From: Baylisascaris procyonis | Taxonomy: Eukaryota; Nematoda; Chromadorea; Rhabditida; Ascarididae | Reading direction: 5' to 3' | Assembly: GCA_037389465.1 (NCBI GenBank) | Contig: JAZARR010000059.1 | Span: 262,001 to 326,000 of the forward strand | DNA length: 64,000 nucleotides | Shown here: in pieces, positions 1-12,900 of the stretch | Numbering within the stretch: the stretch's first letter is position 1 | How the letters are laid out: every line of letters starts with the position of its first letter | Notes under the pieces: generated by a model | What the model saw: the letters and a program-made list of their open reading frames with translations, nothing else | Told to the model about the DNA's origin: nothing | The model's database searches: none | Translations under genes and position numbers: made by a program

Positions 1-724
1 GCGGAATCTGTAAGAGAATGGTGTTGGTTGCATCGCTATCGAGCACCTCTAAGCTGATTAAGGATTGAAAGTGGTACCTGTCCAGAAGAGCAATTTCAAT
101 GAGATAAACGAGTTCAATGAAAAAATGTAAAGTCACATACATTATCGTCGATGAATCGGAAGTTGCTCTGTTCAGAAAGTACACTCAATGATACTCCTTC
201 GGGCATACTTTGCATCGATGCTACACCAACAGCAAACAGCGTTCACCCATTTCTGCCATTCCACTATTTGCTGAAAATTCGTCACGTTTAATGACATATG
301 CCGACAGACGCAACAATCTTCACGCATTCGTGTAAACATTTGCAAAGAACATTATGGCTGCATAATATATGTCGCAACCGAATCGCAAAATGGACTTCAA
401 GCACAAAGGACTTCTTGCCCGATCTCGAGAAATTCAATATCCGAGAAATGCAACATTCAATACTCAAGCCAACTTCAAAACTTCAACATCCAATGCACGG
501 TCGAGTTGCAGCAGCATATTAGAAGACCAATGGCTACGGACTTTTAGCGCTCATTAACGAATTCATTTGAAAATCTGCCGCTCAATACCACCAAGATGTG
601 ACAGAGTTCAAACAGACTAGATGTGCTCCCTCGTAGTGGATGACCTCAGTGTTATGCGTAAATCCCTCCGATAGCAACGAACTGCAATGATGTCCACTGA
701 TCAGCGCTAAAGGTGGGCATGTAA
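1..724. other. No gene recognised
   Basis: Only short open frames without family resemblance occur here. No splice-supported exon, repeat or RNA gene was seen on either strand. Confidence 0.5.
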
Positions 725-1105
725 GCTGTGATCATTGACCACTTTATTATGCAAAAGAGAGGGCCATTCATCTATCATGCCAAATTTTATGAAATTGTGG
801 AAACCACAAAAGTTAAGTCGAAATCCGTCAACGTGACACGACTCGGTTTCAAGTAACGGATCGACGCAGACGATGTACAATGCAAAAGTGATTTCAAGAA
901 GCCAATTTTCACAGCTCACAAAGTTGAGTCTCTCGCCAAAATTATTGGAATGAAAATGGACATATGTCCACAAGGAAACGAGGCTTATAAAGATGAGCAT
1001 TTTGGCGACCTTTCGATGGCACTGTACTTCGCAATTCGAATTAGAAAAATTGAAAACTGCTGTCCTCGGAGGGCTGATCTCCTCAATGGAATGTTATGTG
1101 CTTGA
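725..1105 (+). pseudogene. Decayed protein-coding fragment, family unknown
   Basis: One plus-strand frame runs for 126 codons to a TGA at 1103-1105 with a single internal stop (TAA near 851). Its composition looks protein-like, for example KIIGMKMDICPQGNEAYKDE followed by FGDLSMALYFAIRIRKIE. I do not recognise the family. It could be the remnant of a transposable-element protein or an old gene copy. It has no start codon and no clear splice sites. The overlapping 114-codon frame at 993-1337 shows no family features and is probably a shadow. Confidence 0.3.
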
Positions 1106-4100
1106 TGTTGCAAGCGAGTATTTGTTAAAGGTGTCTGAAAACATATTAAAGGGACACCCGTTCCATGGTTCAAATAGAGGAGTGTTTGCTTATTGGCATC
1201 GGAGAACATCAGAATGTTTGCTCTGCACCATCACCAAAATATCGTTTCTGCCTAGAAAAATCCTTATGAAATTGGAACCCTTCCCTTACGAGAACTACGG
1301 AAATGGAAATACTTGGTTCTTCTGCGACAAAAAATGAATGAAAGTGTAAGAGATAGACATCAGCATGAAGTATACTGCTTGCAGAATTCAAATTACGTCA
1401 TTTCTTGCGAATGAAGACTGCAACCACCGGATATTACAACCCTCTTTGCGGCAATTTGACAGCTGTGCACATGTGATGTGTCGGTTTGCTTTCAGGATTC
1501 TCATTTTTTTTTGGATCCATCAATTCACAGGTGCATTATCACTAGAGTTGTAGCTATGAACTATAAACCCTAGTGAAACTTCATTCACTTGTATTTGCAA
1601 TACTACGAAGTATACACATTTTCGATCATATGATCTCTGCATTTTTACAGCGAAATCTTGTAAAACATTGCTTTCATCTCGACTCCATTGAGAATAATCG
1701 CAGTCTATGAAAGATGAAAATAGAACGGGAACCCACCATTTAAAAAAAAGAAAAGTTAAACATGACTGCTCATTTGAACGCTAATTAAATATTATGCAAA
1801 TAATTCACTAAACAGGTAAATATAACTACTGAGGCAAAAACAAACATCTTCAGCCAATTGGCACAATTTTATAACAAATCAAGCCAATAACTTTGGTATT
1901 ACTTGGTTCATTGATTTTTTTGATTCATTCAGTGGTTTAGGTTATTTTTAAATTCTTTGCTTGGCCAAGCAGACAAGTAAGCATTCCGATGAAAATTCTC
2001 CCCAGTGTGTATACTCAGCTAAAAAAATTGTTGTAGCCTTGGCCAAGGATACACACATATTCGCATTCTCATTCAGTGCAAAGAAAAACCTCCTTCAAGG
2101 TTCAATATTACCAGGTAGAAAACCTTTCCCCATCCCTCTCCCCCATGGCCAGAAACACATGTCAGTCATTTCAACTGCGAATAAGTAGGCGGAAGATTAA
2201 GTGAGTAAAAGTCGACTTTGAAAACGAAGGGTGCATCAACAAACAGCGGTACATCAACAGCTGTTTCCTCATGAATATTAGTGCATCATGCTACTACGAT
2301 GGTTTAAAGTGCAAACACTACGCCTCACAACACACTCCTCCTTGCCATGCTTTCCCATCTAGCAATCACAAATTTAGGGCCCCTAATGAGCAAACCTGTG
2401 AGTCGGATGGCCGACCCATCGCCAACTATAACCTCAAAAACTTTGCTCCTTCGAGAGACAACTTTTTAACAGACCAGACCATTTAACACCTCTGATCCAA
2501 TTCTGAAGCTTCCCTTACATCCGCTTTCTAAAAAATAAAACGTACGAATGAATACACAATCGCAAACTTCAATGAGACAAGTAAGACGCTCGAAGGGGAG
2601 TTTTAAACCGTACATTGCTCATTTTTATATTTCGTAAACAAATAAACAAAAATGAGTGCGAAATAAATTTTGTGTCCGATAGAAGCTGTGCAAGAAAAGA
2701 TTGAAATTTGGAAGGTAAATGAACAAGAGATAAATTGCACCTGAGAACAAGAAAGCATTCATCGATGGTGCTCACTCTCTGCTTAAAAACATCAACCGAC
2801 TTCGCTCAACACTTGACAACAATGCTCATGAAACAACCGCGCCAAAAACATATGCGAACAAAATATAAAAGTAGAAATATGTTTAAACGCCAAATAATGT
2901 TAAAACAATGAGTTCAATGCTAAGAGATTGCCTATATGCAGAAATAAGTCTAAGCATTTAACTGGTGGCCAGTTACCTACTTGTCAAAGGCGCAATTGTC
3001 GTGGCATCCGTAAAGGCATACTCGTATTTCAACAATTTTCCGAATATGATTGAAGTTTTCGCTTGCTATTTTTCGGTACTTCGAACGAAAAAAACAGACA
3101 TCGCCAAAAATTCAGCGAAACTACATTTGTAGAAGCAGTTTCCATACTAATTTCGAACTTCATGAAATTTCTATTACTGGACTGTGGGCTGCCTTTAGCA
3201 GTTACTTTTCGTGCGTCATCTCAATTTTTTTTTTTTGTATTTTGCCTCAATTTCGCTGCCGAGATCACCTCAACTGAATAGGGAAAGAGATGCCCATGTG
3301 TGGAACAACCTTTAAATATATTCAGCAATTTAGGGGCACAACTCCAACTTTATAAACTTTTGAAGTAAAAAAGTAAATAGACCGGAAACGGCGGTTTTAT
3401 CACTGCCATCTACTCTTCAAATTAGAAGTGACCAAGTTTCCTCCGAGCCAAAAAATGAACAGGAAGTTGGAAATTGGGTCAGATGAGCTGATATCACAAG
3501 TGCTTTTGCATTTCGTTCATTTTGACCAAACAGTTTCATAACTAACCAACAAATGGCAATAAGCAAAATACGTTCAGATACAATAATTTTCCCGACCACT
3601 CGGAAAGTTTTCTGCAGATAAATTGTTTTTATTATAATCCGATCACCGAAAAACTTATGCAAATTTTTTCTGTCTTTAAATGTTTACAACACCTTTCAGA
3701 GTGGAGGCAAATGCTTTAGGAGAATTTGCCACCGCCTACATTATATCCTGCAGATTGCTGGAAAATATGGGGCAACACCACATTTTCATTTCAGTGATTT
3801 ACTAAGTGTTTGCCCCATAGATCCACAAGACGAATGAAGCAACTTAAGGCTTTCCGAAAAGAACTTCACTGCAATTAACCTCTGAAAGTGCTTATGTCTC
3901 ATTTCATTTGATTAAAACTTCGTCGATAGTTTCGATTATATTCATCGGTAATTTCAGTTTATTTGGCCATTATGCGACATTATCCCCTTTAAATCGTGCA
4001 TTCAATTTGGAGGTGAATAAACTTAAATAGGTTTCAATCTGTGGCTGTGTAATGAATACGCATTAATGTAGCACGGGCCATACAAAGGAGCTATCAAACA

Positions 4101-6532
4101 GATCCTTCAAAAGCTTATCTCGTTTGTCAAATCCACTGAAAAACACCTCACAATTATTATGCACAAGAGATTTTTCAATTGCGACAAATCGACGTACTGT
4201 TGCCACTTCGGCCTGTATTTTATATTCCCTCTTGATTAAACGCCTTCCATAAAGACTGGAAAATTGTTTATCCCCTAGATTAAAAGAACCTCTTCGATAA
4301 ACGTTTCATCAGATACGAACATTTAAAAGAGATTTCAGATGAGCAAAAAAAGGAAACTGCAAACAGGTGAAGAGAATAGACATGCACGAAAACAAAACTT
4401 GATGAGAGGTCACTAAACTCAAACGTACAAAGCAGGAAAGTTATTTCTTCTTGATTACATACTCCTGCCGAGAACTTTTGGGAATCAGAAGCTCTCGACT
4501 ACTTACTCAACCGCTTTGAAAGTCATGAAAATTAATAATTCTCTAGATGATATGTTCAGTAGTCCATCCTCTCCCTTCCACCCTTTTCTTAAATTGGGAA
4601 CGATGTCTTGTTGCGGTCACACGTTCCTCACCTCTATAAATCGTGTGACAACTAGCAGTCTCAGATGTTAAAACACTATATTTTGAAGTGGTGCTGTCAC
4701 TTGACGCCTCGTGCTTGGCAGGCACCCAAACAACTTCAACTTTTGTAGAATTCGACAGCTTCGAACGAAATTGCATTGGAAGCCGATGCTGGCTTAGATA
4801 TTCGGATCCCTCCCCTTCTCTTCTGACAACTCGACAGCGTCTGAACAAAATTTTTTTTCGGGTCAATACTAATTTCAAGTCATACCTAATTTTCTTTCCA
4901 GGTTTCATGAGGTGCGGTTACGCATGCAACAGATAATGCAAGCCAAGCAAAAGCGCTGCACCTGTTACATTGATGAAATCACCGTCTTACTTATTCAAGC
5001 ATCGATGGCTTATTGAATATTCCAGAAAATACGACCAGCTTGCTTTGTTTAGACTCAGATGTACATAGTATCGCCCATCCGATTACGCAAAAAAATTCAA
5101 AATATTAAACAGGTGTCACTGCAGCAGGGTTACTTTGCATCGTACAACAAACATTTATGCTTAGAACGAGTAAATAGCCAAAAAAAGCTGCACTCCGCAC
5201 CATTACGTATCGATGGAAAAACGTGGCCTCTTGTACCGGAATCTGCACATTTCTCTACTTACACACATCTGCCAATAAGAAATCACCCGCCACCAATCGC
5301 ACCAAACAACATTCTGCACTGATCATTCATGCATGATATTGCTGTGGTTCTAGTATGGCGTCTGCTTCTTTGTCATTCTCCACATCGTACGCACTGTCTA
5401 CTTGATTACGCCACACACTCATGGATACTCATACAAGAAATGACGGTATTGTAAAGGTTAGTGATTTCAGCTTTGTCTAACGTAGTAAGGTTCATTCGGG
5501 TACATCGGAATAATGCATCTCGAGATATTTAAATGGCATGCGAAATTCGAACGAATTAACGGGAATTGAGGATTCGTTGTGATTAGTTGATGACAGAGGT
5601 TTGGGGCAATGTTTACCTGTAATTGTTCGACATTCCGGAAGGAAGGATGGAAGGGCTCATTTTATAATGATGAAAACCTTTACTTGCAAGGAATAAATGG
5701 GGAAAATATGGGAGGTTTCGAATAAGGAACTGTGGTATCTGTGTGAGAAGAAAAGAAATTAATCATGAAAGAAACAGATTACATTTCGACAAAAGATGCG
5801 AACATAGCGAGGTGATGTAAAGACCATAAAGACCACTATAGGAGTGGATGTAGCCCGTGAAGGAAGTGGTGTTTCGAAAAGAAAAAAGAAAGTGCTATGA
5901 AACAAAACAGAGAAGAGGGAACAGCGATGAGTTAAAGAATTGCAAGTCAGTTATAATTGAACGGCATGAGAGCGACTGGCACTAGTTGAGAACGTGATAC
6001 TCTACTCAATCTCGTACTGAAACAGGAAAGAGCCGATGCACTCCATACCTTGCCAGAAAGTGAAATCAACTGTTAATTAAACGGTTTGCAGGTGAGTTTC
6101 AGTAACACTGTTCGTATGTTATTCCACCCTTTTTACTGTTACTGTTTTTTTCTTCTCCCAATACTAAACAAGGAGGGAGGGAGAAAGAGGAGAAGGGAGC
6201 AGTGAAGTGTTTGGAGCAAAATTTAATAAGTGGAAGAGTTGACAAAAACACGCCTCATATGGAAATTTAGGAAACGACTTACATAACCTCCCCACTTTAA
6301 AACTTCCTAGTGATGTAAAAAAGTTACCAGACTCATAAGCCTCATAAGTCATATAGAGTGTCTGAGCGCATAGTTGAAGACATTGTACTGTAAATATCTG
6401 TTTCGCATGAAGTTACACTGAAGCTGTTGACGTTGGTCATTCTACCGTGTCACAACTCCTATCTTCCTGGAATTATTGCTTTCCACCTTTTGAAAAATGT
6501 TATTTACGTTGACTCAAGCTGAAGCTAGTTAC
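1106..6532. other. No gene recognised
   Basis: AT-rich sequence with scattered open frames of 60-120 codons on both strands. None shows a recognisable motif or in-phase exon chain. The longest is a 121-codon minus-strand frame at 4543-4908, with an overlapping plus-strand frame at 4688-4936. Confidence 0.5.
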
Positions 6533-7430
6533 TTTGACTATGCGAATGTATTCAACAGAGTTTCCATAACAAGCTTCTGTTTAAAATGGAAAAACATGGC
6601 ATCCAAGGGTTTTTGTTAATACGCGATCAGGGCTTTTCTTACAGATTCCTTCACTGTCAAAATAAAAGGATCGTTGCCCAAAACAGGCATGCTATCACAA
6701 ACAGTTCAAGGTGCCACTCTTCTTCCTAATTCACGTGAATGATCTCTCGGGAAATCCTGCAGTACTGTGCGTTGTTTGAGAACAATCTGAGACATACAGT
6801 TTTCCTAGTGACCCCTTAGCCAACTTAAAATTGCTGCAGAAAGATGAGAAATTCAGTCAGCGGTCGAACGAGTGGAACTAAATATTGCGTACGAAAAATG
6901 TCGCATTATCCACTGAACCTTCCTCATGAATTGCTTTTTAATAAATGCTGGGAAATCGTCGCTGCCAGTTTCCGGTCGGATTCGTGACTTCGAAATCAAA
7001 ATCTGCCCGAACCTTCACTGGAACACACACTTCTCAGCCGTGACGTTTGCACTGTTGATAATGTACAAAAAGAAACTTACTCGCACGACGTTTTGCGATA
7101 TTCATCAAGGACCCTATCATCCTGATTCTAAAACCCGTCTTGCTGACTTCCGGTTTTGAGTCGCTAGAATATCGTGTCTTGAAAAGTGACCTCGCCCTGT
7201 GTTTCCAAGTCGTCACGGGACTTTCTGGCGCCTTGTTCGTTAGCAAGCTTGAGTTTGCAGTGGCTAAAAGACCCCGTCCTCATAATCTACACCCCCAGCG
7301 TGAAATCTGTTCAACAAACATCCTACTCAGTAGTTGTACGCTTAGAACTGTGTGTATTTGGAAGAGATTTCACTGTGCAATCATTGAAGTGCAAAATGTT
7401 TTCACCTCCAAGCCGCGTCTGATAGTTATG
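6533..7430 (+). mobile_element. Degenerate CR1/jockey-type LINE reverse transcriptase fragment
   Basis: With frameshifts and stops, this stretch reads as the middle and end of a non-LTR reverse transcriptase. FDYANVFNRVS at 6533-6565 matches the RT motif A region (usual form D-[FY]-x-K-A-F-D-x-V). About 70 codons later, GMLSQTVQGATLLP then FLIHVNDL matches the region usually reading SGVPQGSVLGPLLFLLYxNDL. GRIRDFEIKICPNL near 6975 resembles the xVRDLGVxIxxxL block, and VLKSDLALCFQVVTGL near 7170-7220 resembles the C-terminal LRRxDLxxxYKIxxG block. The YADD catalytic block is not readable and the 5' part is missing, so this is a dead 5'-truncated copy. The clade call is by motif memory only. 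Confidence 0.72.
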
Positions 7431-9927
7431 GACTTCACATTGCTGCAAATCCACTATGTTCCTCCTAGACCTCTTAGTTCATCTCCTCCTCACGTTTACT
7501 CGCTAGCTATGTAGCTTGCTTAATCAAATCTTAGTGTAACTTATGAAAATATTGTTTTTTCACCGGTCCATTACTGCGGTGCATTAGCTATTCTTTTGCT
7601 TTACTGCTCACTTGAGGTCACAGCAGAAGTAAGCGTTCTCGAATTGGTTGCGGCAGTCAGTGTTGTTAGCTTAGGAGTCCGGTTAGATGGCGATTCTACG
7701 ATGAAAAGCATTGTATGGACGGATACGAGGTTCAAGTCCGTAGTAACGAGATTGCAGAGTAATAGGCATCGTTTGCGAGAACAAGTATTTGGAATGTGTT
7801 TCTTTTTATAACGGTGAGACAGGACAACTTTTAGAACTTCAATACAGACATCAGCTCGCTGATATGAAAAACTCAGAAATAGAGCATTCTTGATTTACGC
7901 ACACTCTGACAGATAATGGGGACGGAGAACGAAGAGAGATTCCTGCCTACGACAGAAAGTTGCAAGGATGACCCTTCCCACTGCATCGAGCTTCGAAAAG
8001 GACGTTGATAACAAATTTGCAGAGGGTAATTAAGATTGAAGTAGCCCAATGGATGCTGGTGTTGTATCTCCCCACAGGCAGAAGATACCAGCATTTAGCA
8101 GTGCAAAATTATTTACTTGGTCTTAAACTTATCAAATGCGTTAACACAACCGGAAACGATGAAATGCTCGAAAAAAAGATGTAGTAGCATGAGCCATCGT
8201 CCACAAACGAGTACTTAATTTCTCTTAATAGAGAAAACCGCTGCTACCAGGAGCTTTATCTTCGTGTCGGGGCAACTGCAAACAGGTGCCCCCCTTCATC
8301 CTTGCCTTCATAACGTTTGCTGTTGGTTGACATACTTGAGCAAGGATTCATTAAAACACGTTTCGCATCACAGAAACAACGCAACGGCAATCGGCAAAAA
8401 GCAAAGGCAACGCTGCCTAAACGTACATGTAATCAGAATAACGAAGAAACCACTGGACTATGGCAGTAAGCTCGACATAAGCAAAGAAAAATGGAACGAA
8501 ACACAGCAAACACATCGTTGAAAGTGTCGATGGATTGGGCTCGAAGCAAACGAATAACAAATAGGAGAAGAGATAAAAACATTGAAGGTATTGCCACCGT
8601 GTGAGAAATGCACTCTATCACGGTCGCACTTCAAAGTATACTATCGAATTATTATAGCACGCCTTCACGACGAAAATTCAACCGACATTAGTGGCATTTC
8701 CACATTCGTCTTTTTCGACTGTGAAATGACGCCTCAAAATTACGAAACTTCCCACAAAAAAAAGATCTTTTCACACTTATCAGAAGTAACTTTCGTCGTC
8801 TTCCATCAAAACGAGGGTCCGTCCACAACGCCTCTCGAATGCTGATTCGAACCCTCACCTTCCCGGAAATGCTGACAAATGAGTCAATAATTACATGGAA
8901 ACACCGACTGTTATAGACAAACCTTAAAAAAAAAACGCTAATGACTATTCATAACCAATATAGACAGCAATTTTTCAATATATCAAGCAAAACCTTGAAT
9001 GACATGTAATAACGAGACAGTTACAGTAATGTCACAAATAATAACCGTTCAATGGGGATTCTTCAAACAGCACTTACAAGTCAGAAATGCCGGGATCTCG
9101 TCCTCGCCTTTTCGCACAAGCGCAATTAGTCTTCCCTGCAGTAACTTCTCTTGAAATTCAAACATCAGCCTTAAACAGTGGGCAACGATATAACGGTTGT
9201 GGGTGAGAGTGGTAAGATAACACTGGATTGTAGTAGGATCCATTGAAACCGCATATGAGGAACTCTTCAAGTGGATGGAAGAGGACAATAAGCCAAAAAG
9301 CTTATGCTTTTCTTGATATGAGATAGAACTGGATGGTAAGCAAGCACTGTGAAGGACTGGAAACGATATGAACAAACCCTGCGAGAATGAATTCAGGACT
9401 TTGTTCAAGAATTCTGAGGGGAAATCATGGAATTCAAGATTTTTGAACGTTGCTCCTCAGGATGGATCGTTTGTAGGAAACGTTGCAGCTCAAATTTCAA
9501 CTTCAGAGTACAGAAAGATCGCTGATAGCTTGAAAATGCGACGTTTGAATTCATATAATGAACTGTTGGATAAAAAAAGTTTCTGCAGAAAGCGGAGTAA
9601 CGAAGTATTCAGCCACAACTTCTGGCCAAAAATCATGTGAAGAATTTCTGAGATGCAAAGATGCGCCTCCAAGGGGCATTATGCTAAAGACAAAAATACT
9701 TGCACAGTTGGCACCAACGCCCTGCATAGGAACAGAATTCGGGAATAACCATAGAAAGAACACAGCCCATTATGCCTAACTTCAACAATAATTGCATGTG
9801 ACATGCATGCGACCAAAAATCAACATTTCATAAGCAGAAACAATGCGGAGATACTGAACAGATTAGCTGTCGCAAACACTCAGCACAGTGAAGGTGAAAC
9901 GTCGATCGAAGGAGGCATCCCTGACGA
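7431..9927. other. No gene recognised; 3' flank of the anoctamin gene
   Basis: Contains open frames such as 8582-8845 (+), 9368-9640 (+) and 9049-9408 (-), with no family resemblance and no in-phase splice partners that I could find. No clear AATAAA lies just downstream of the minus-strand stop at 9928, so the anoctamin 3' end is not defined. Confidence 0.45.
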
Positions 9928-12900
9928 TTAGTCAGGTAGAATAAAACCGGGAAACTGCTCCCCATCCGAAACCGTGCCCGAAGACAGAGATCCGGGCATC
10001 CCGTTAATGTCGACAGCACCACCATTACAACATGACTGGAAGCTTTCAAGACTTGGCGCATTCGAACTTACTACGGTGGATCTGCGACGCAAGTCATTTT
10101 GCATTACCGTCTGCAGTTCATGAGGCATTTTTTCGTCGCTTTTATCGAATAAACCTGGTTGAAAGGCGACGTCATCACGGTCCGAAGATGCCGCATGACT
10201 GGAAATAAACTTTGTGATATTCGACAAAAAATTAAAGAAGGGGTCACTTTGCTGAAGTGAAAGCTAAGAAGCAAGGAAATGAAACTTTGCTCATAGTTCT
10301 ATTGGAATTCAGGCTAATAAAGCAGTGCGTTGGTCCAAGATGAAAGGAAGGTGGTCCTTACAAGAAGCCCTCATATTCTTTTCACAAGGGAATCTCTTCA
10401 TCTCGTAAAATTGAGTATTTGTTTCAATACTTGCTTCACTGAACCCTTCTCCTTGTAGGAAACACTCTTCGATCGCAACATGTTTCCGGTTTATATAGTG
10501 TGCCTTAGAATAGACTACGTTTACTGACAGATACAAACCTCTTCACTCTATCACTACAGGCTTCTGAATCAGCGCCACAATGCAAAACTAGCTCCTTGAA
10601 ATGCTTTAAACGAATATTCTCCAGATCAACCTCCAAATATGTGCTGAAACTGAAAATATATGCAGCGCAACTGAAAATTGGAAAGAAGCACGGTTTTTGC
10701 CCAAAATATGCCTTTTGCACAATACCTGAGTGCACAAAAGAGAACCTATGCGTGCAAGTCTCTTCACGTGAGTAATGCAGATGAGCGTTATTCTGAGCAC
10801 GTTCGAAATCCTAACCAGTAAATTTTAGAGTGACCTCAGCAATTCGGAGACTTTAAGTGCTCCGACTCAGTAACATTGGGATGGTTCCAAAACATTTTCG
10901 GCATCTCCACATCTTGAAGTTAATAGACATTAGGACGACCAAAAGTTTTCGTCGAATATGCAAAGCGGTATTATCGCTAGCATAAGAAATCATCATCACA
11001 ACTTGGTCCGCTATCCAAAACGATATCAGTGATGTATGGAACGGCTACTAGATGATTTTTGAAGAAACTGAGGTCGAGTGAAACTCTGGTTCGGTGCAGT
11101 GAATATCTACAGGAAAGAGAATCCTCCAGGTCGGAACTGAACAAGCGACGTTTAATTAAGCGAGAAAAGAGGCCGAAGTCGAGGAAGAGAGAGCAGATGG
11201 GCAAGGAGAAAATATAGAAACATGCCACTTCTGCGAAAAAGAAGTTCAAAGAATTATAGAACTTAAAAGCAACCATAAAACGAACCCTTTCATTTGAGCG
11301 TGTTTGCCGTTCGTAGCACTTCTAGCAGATGCTGTATTACCCATATCGGAAAGGCGTGCCTGACGAGCGAGAAAGCGCTGGCGTTGCAGTTGAATGAATA
11401 TCTTCGAAGGCATATCCGGGATTATGTAAGCGATGAACGCCTTCACAGCTGATACCACGTGCTGCAATGTCGACATCGCTGTGTTCACTACAATACTATC
11501 AAATAATTTAACCTAAAACTTACATTCATAATAATAAGAAAGAAGAATGCACAAAATACCTTCAACCAAATGCACGAATGAATGCAAATGAATAAACACT
11601 AATTATATGAAAGGGGAAAATGAACGACAGAATGGGAGCTCTTGGAAGGGAAGAAGCAAATACCTAAATATGTTGAGGAAGGAGTTCTACTGAAAACGGA
11701 AGTATCGGAAGCTGACCTCGCAAGATAAACTAAATCACTTCACTTTTTCAGTGCATCAAGCTTAGATAAATAGCAATAAGGTGAACATAAAGGTTCATCT
11801 GTTGTGGAAATGCATTTATGGCAGCATCTCACAGCGAATAAACAGGAATACAAGACTCTGGACTGCATACGGTAGTCGCTAAGGTATTGCAAAAAAAAAA
11901 AACCTCAAAAACGAGGACGAAGGCCAGCCGAAATGTTAGAACGATCCACCACTGCATCGTAACACTGTATTCCGTACTGCAATCATTCGACGACACCACG
12001 CTGCACGGCGGGTTGCGGTAATCACGGAACCTAACAAATACATCACTCGGCTGACTGCTTCACATCCGACACCGCGTATTACAACACAGTGGGTTGCTTT
12101 TCACGTAGCAATTTACAGTAACCGGTGTGTGCACTGCACAAAAGAAGTCACTTGATGGGAATCCGATGAGGAAGATCAAAACTGGTTTCGAACATTGACT
12201 GTGTAAAAGCTCATCGTTATCCTATCAAGGCAATCAATTTCTCAGCACAAAGTCACAATCGTCACGAACGTTTTCGCCAACGTCGATGTCAGTAAACTGA
12301 ACTGCAACGTGTCACTCCGATCTGATAGCCCAATCTATGAAAAATGCCTGTGTACGATAGTACGGTCTAGAAAATGTACAAATACAAGAAATCGAGAGTG
12401 AAAAATAGCTTCCTCTGTCCAAGAAGCAGTGGCCATATTTCTACCTATCCATTCTCAGCATCACACGATGACTTATTCATTGATTGATTACAATGTATAA
12501 AAATCGATGTGTGCACCTTTGTCCGAATCGCTCAAACGTTACTATTCGATGTCGGCTATATTCTAACCACAGAATAAAAGATACAACAAGGCTAAATGAA
12601 CCGATTAGTGGTGTAACTTTGCTCGAAAGCACAGATTTTGATTGCAGCTGCTAAACACTCTATGAGACGACAATCCGATCTCAACTTCACTGCCATATGC
12701 TGTGCAAAAATCGATGCCACAAAAAACCAGGAAGATAAAAGGATGAATACACATATCCATAGTTCTAAAGGGAGGGAGAGGGAACAGGATGCGGTTAGAC
12801 ACATGTTTGATACAAAGATAACTGAAGGAAATGATTTTCATCAGTATACATTGAAGTTTCAGATGAAAACCCCATAAGTCGTGCCTGCAGGTCGTCATAT

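Noticed and set aside
7700..7760. GAGGTTCAAGTCC resembling a tRNA T-arm on the plus strand
   Set aside because: The flanking bases do not pair as a T stem and no D-arm is present.
8835..8905. B-box-like string (minus-strand GGGTTCGAATC) suggesting a tRNA
   Set aside because: No A box, no acceptor stem and no anticodon arm can be drawn upstream.
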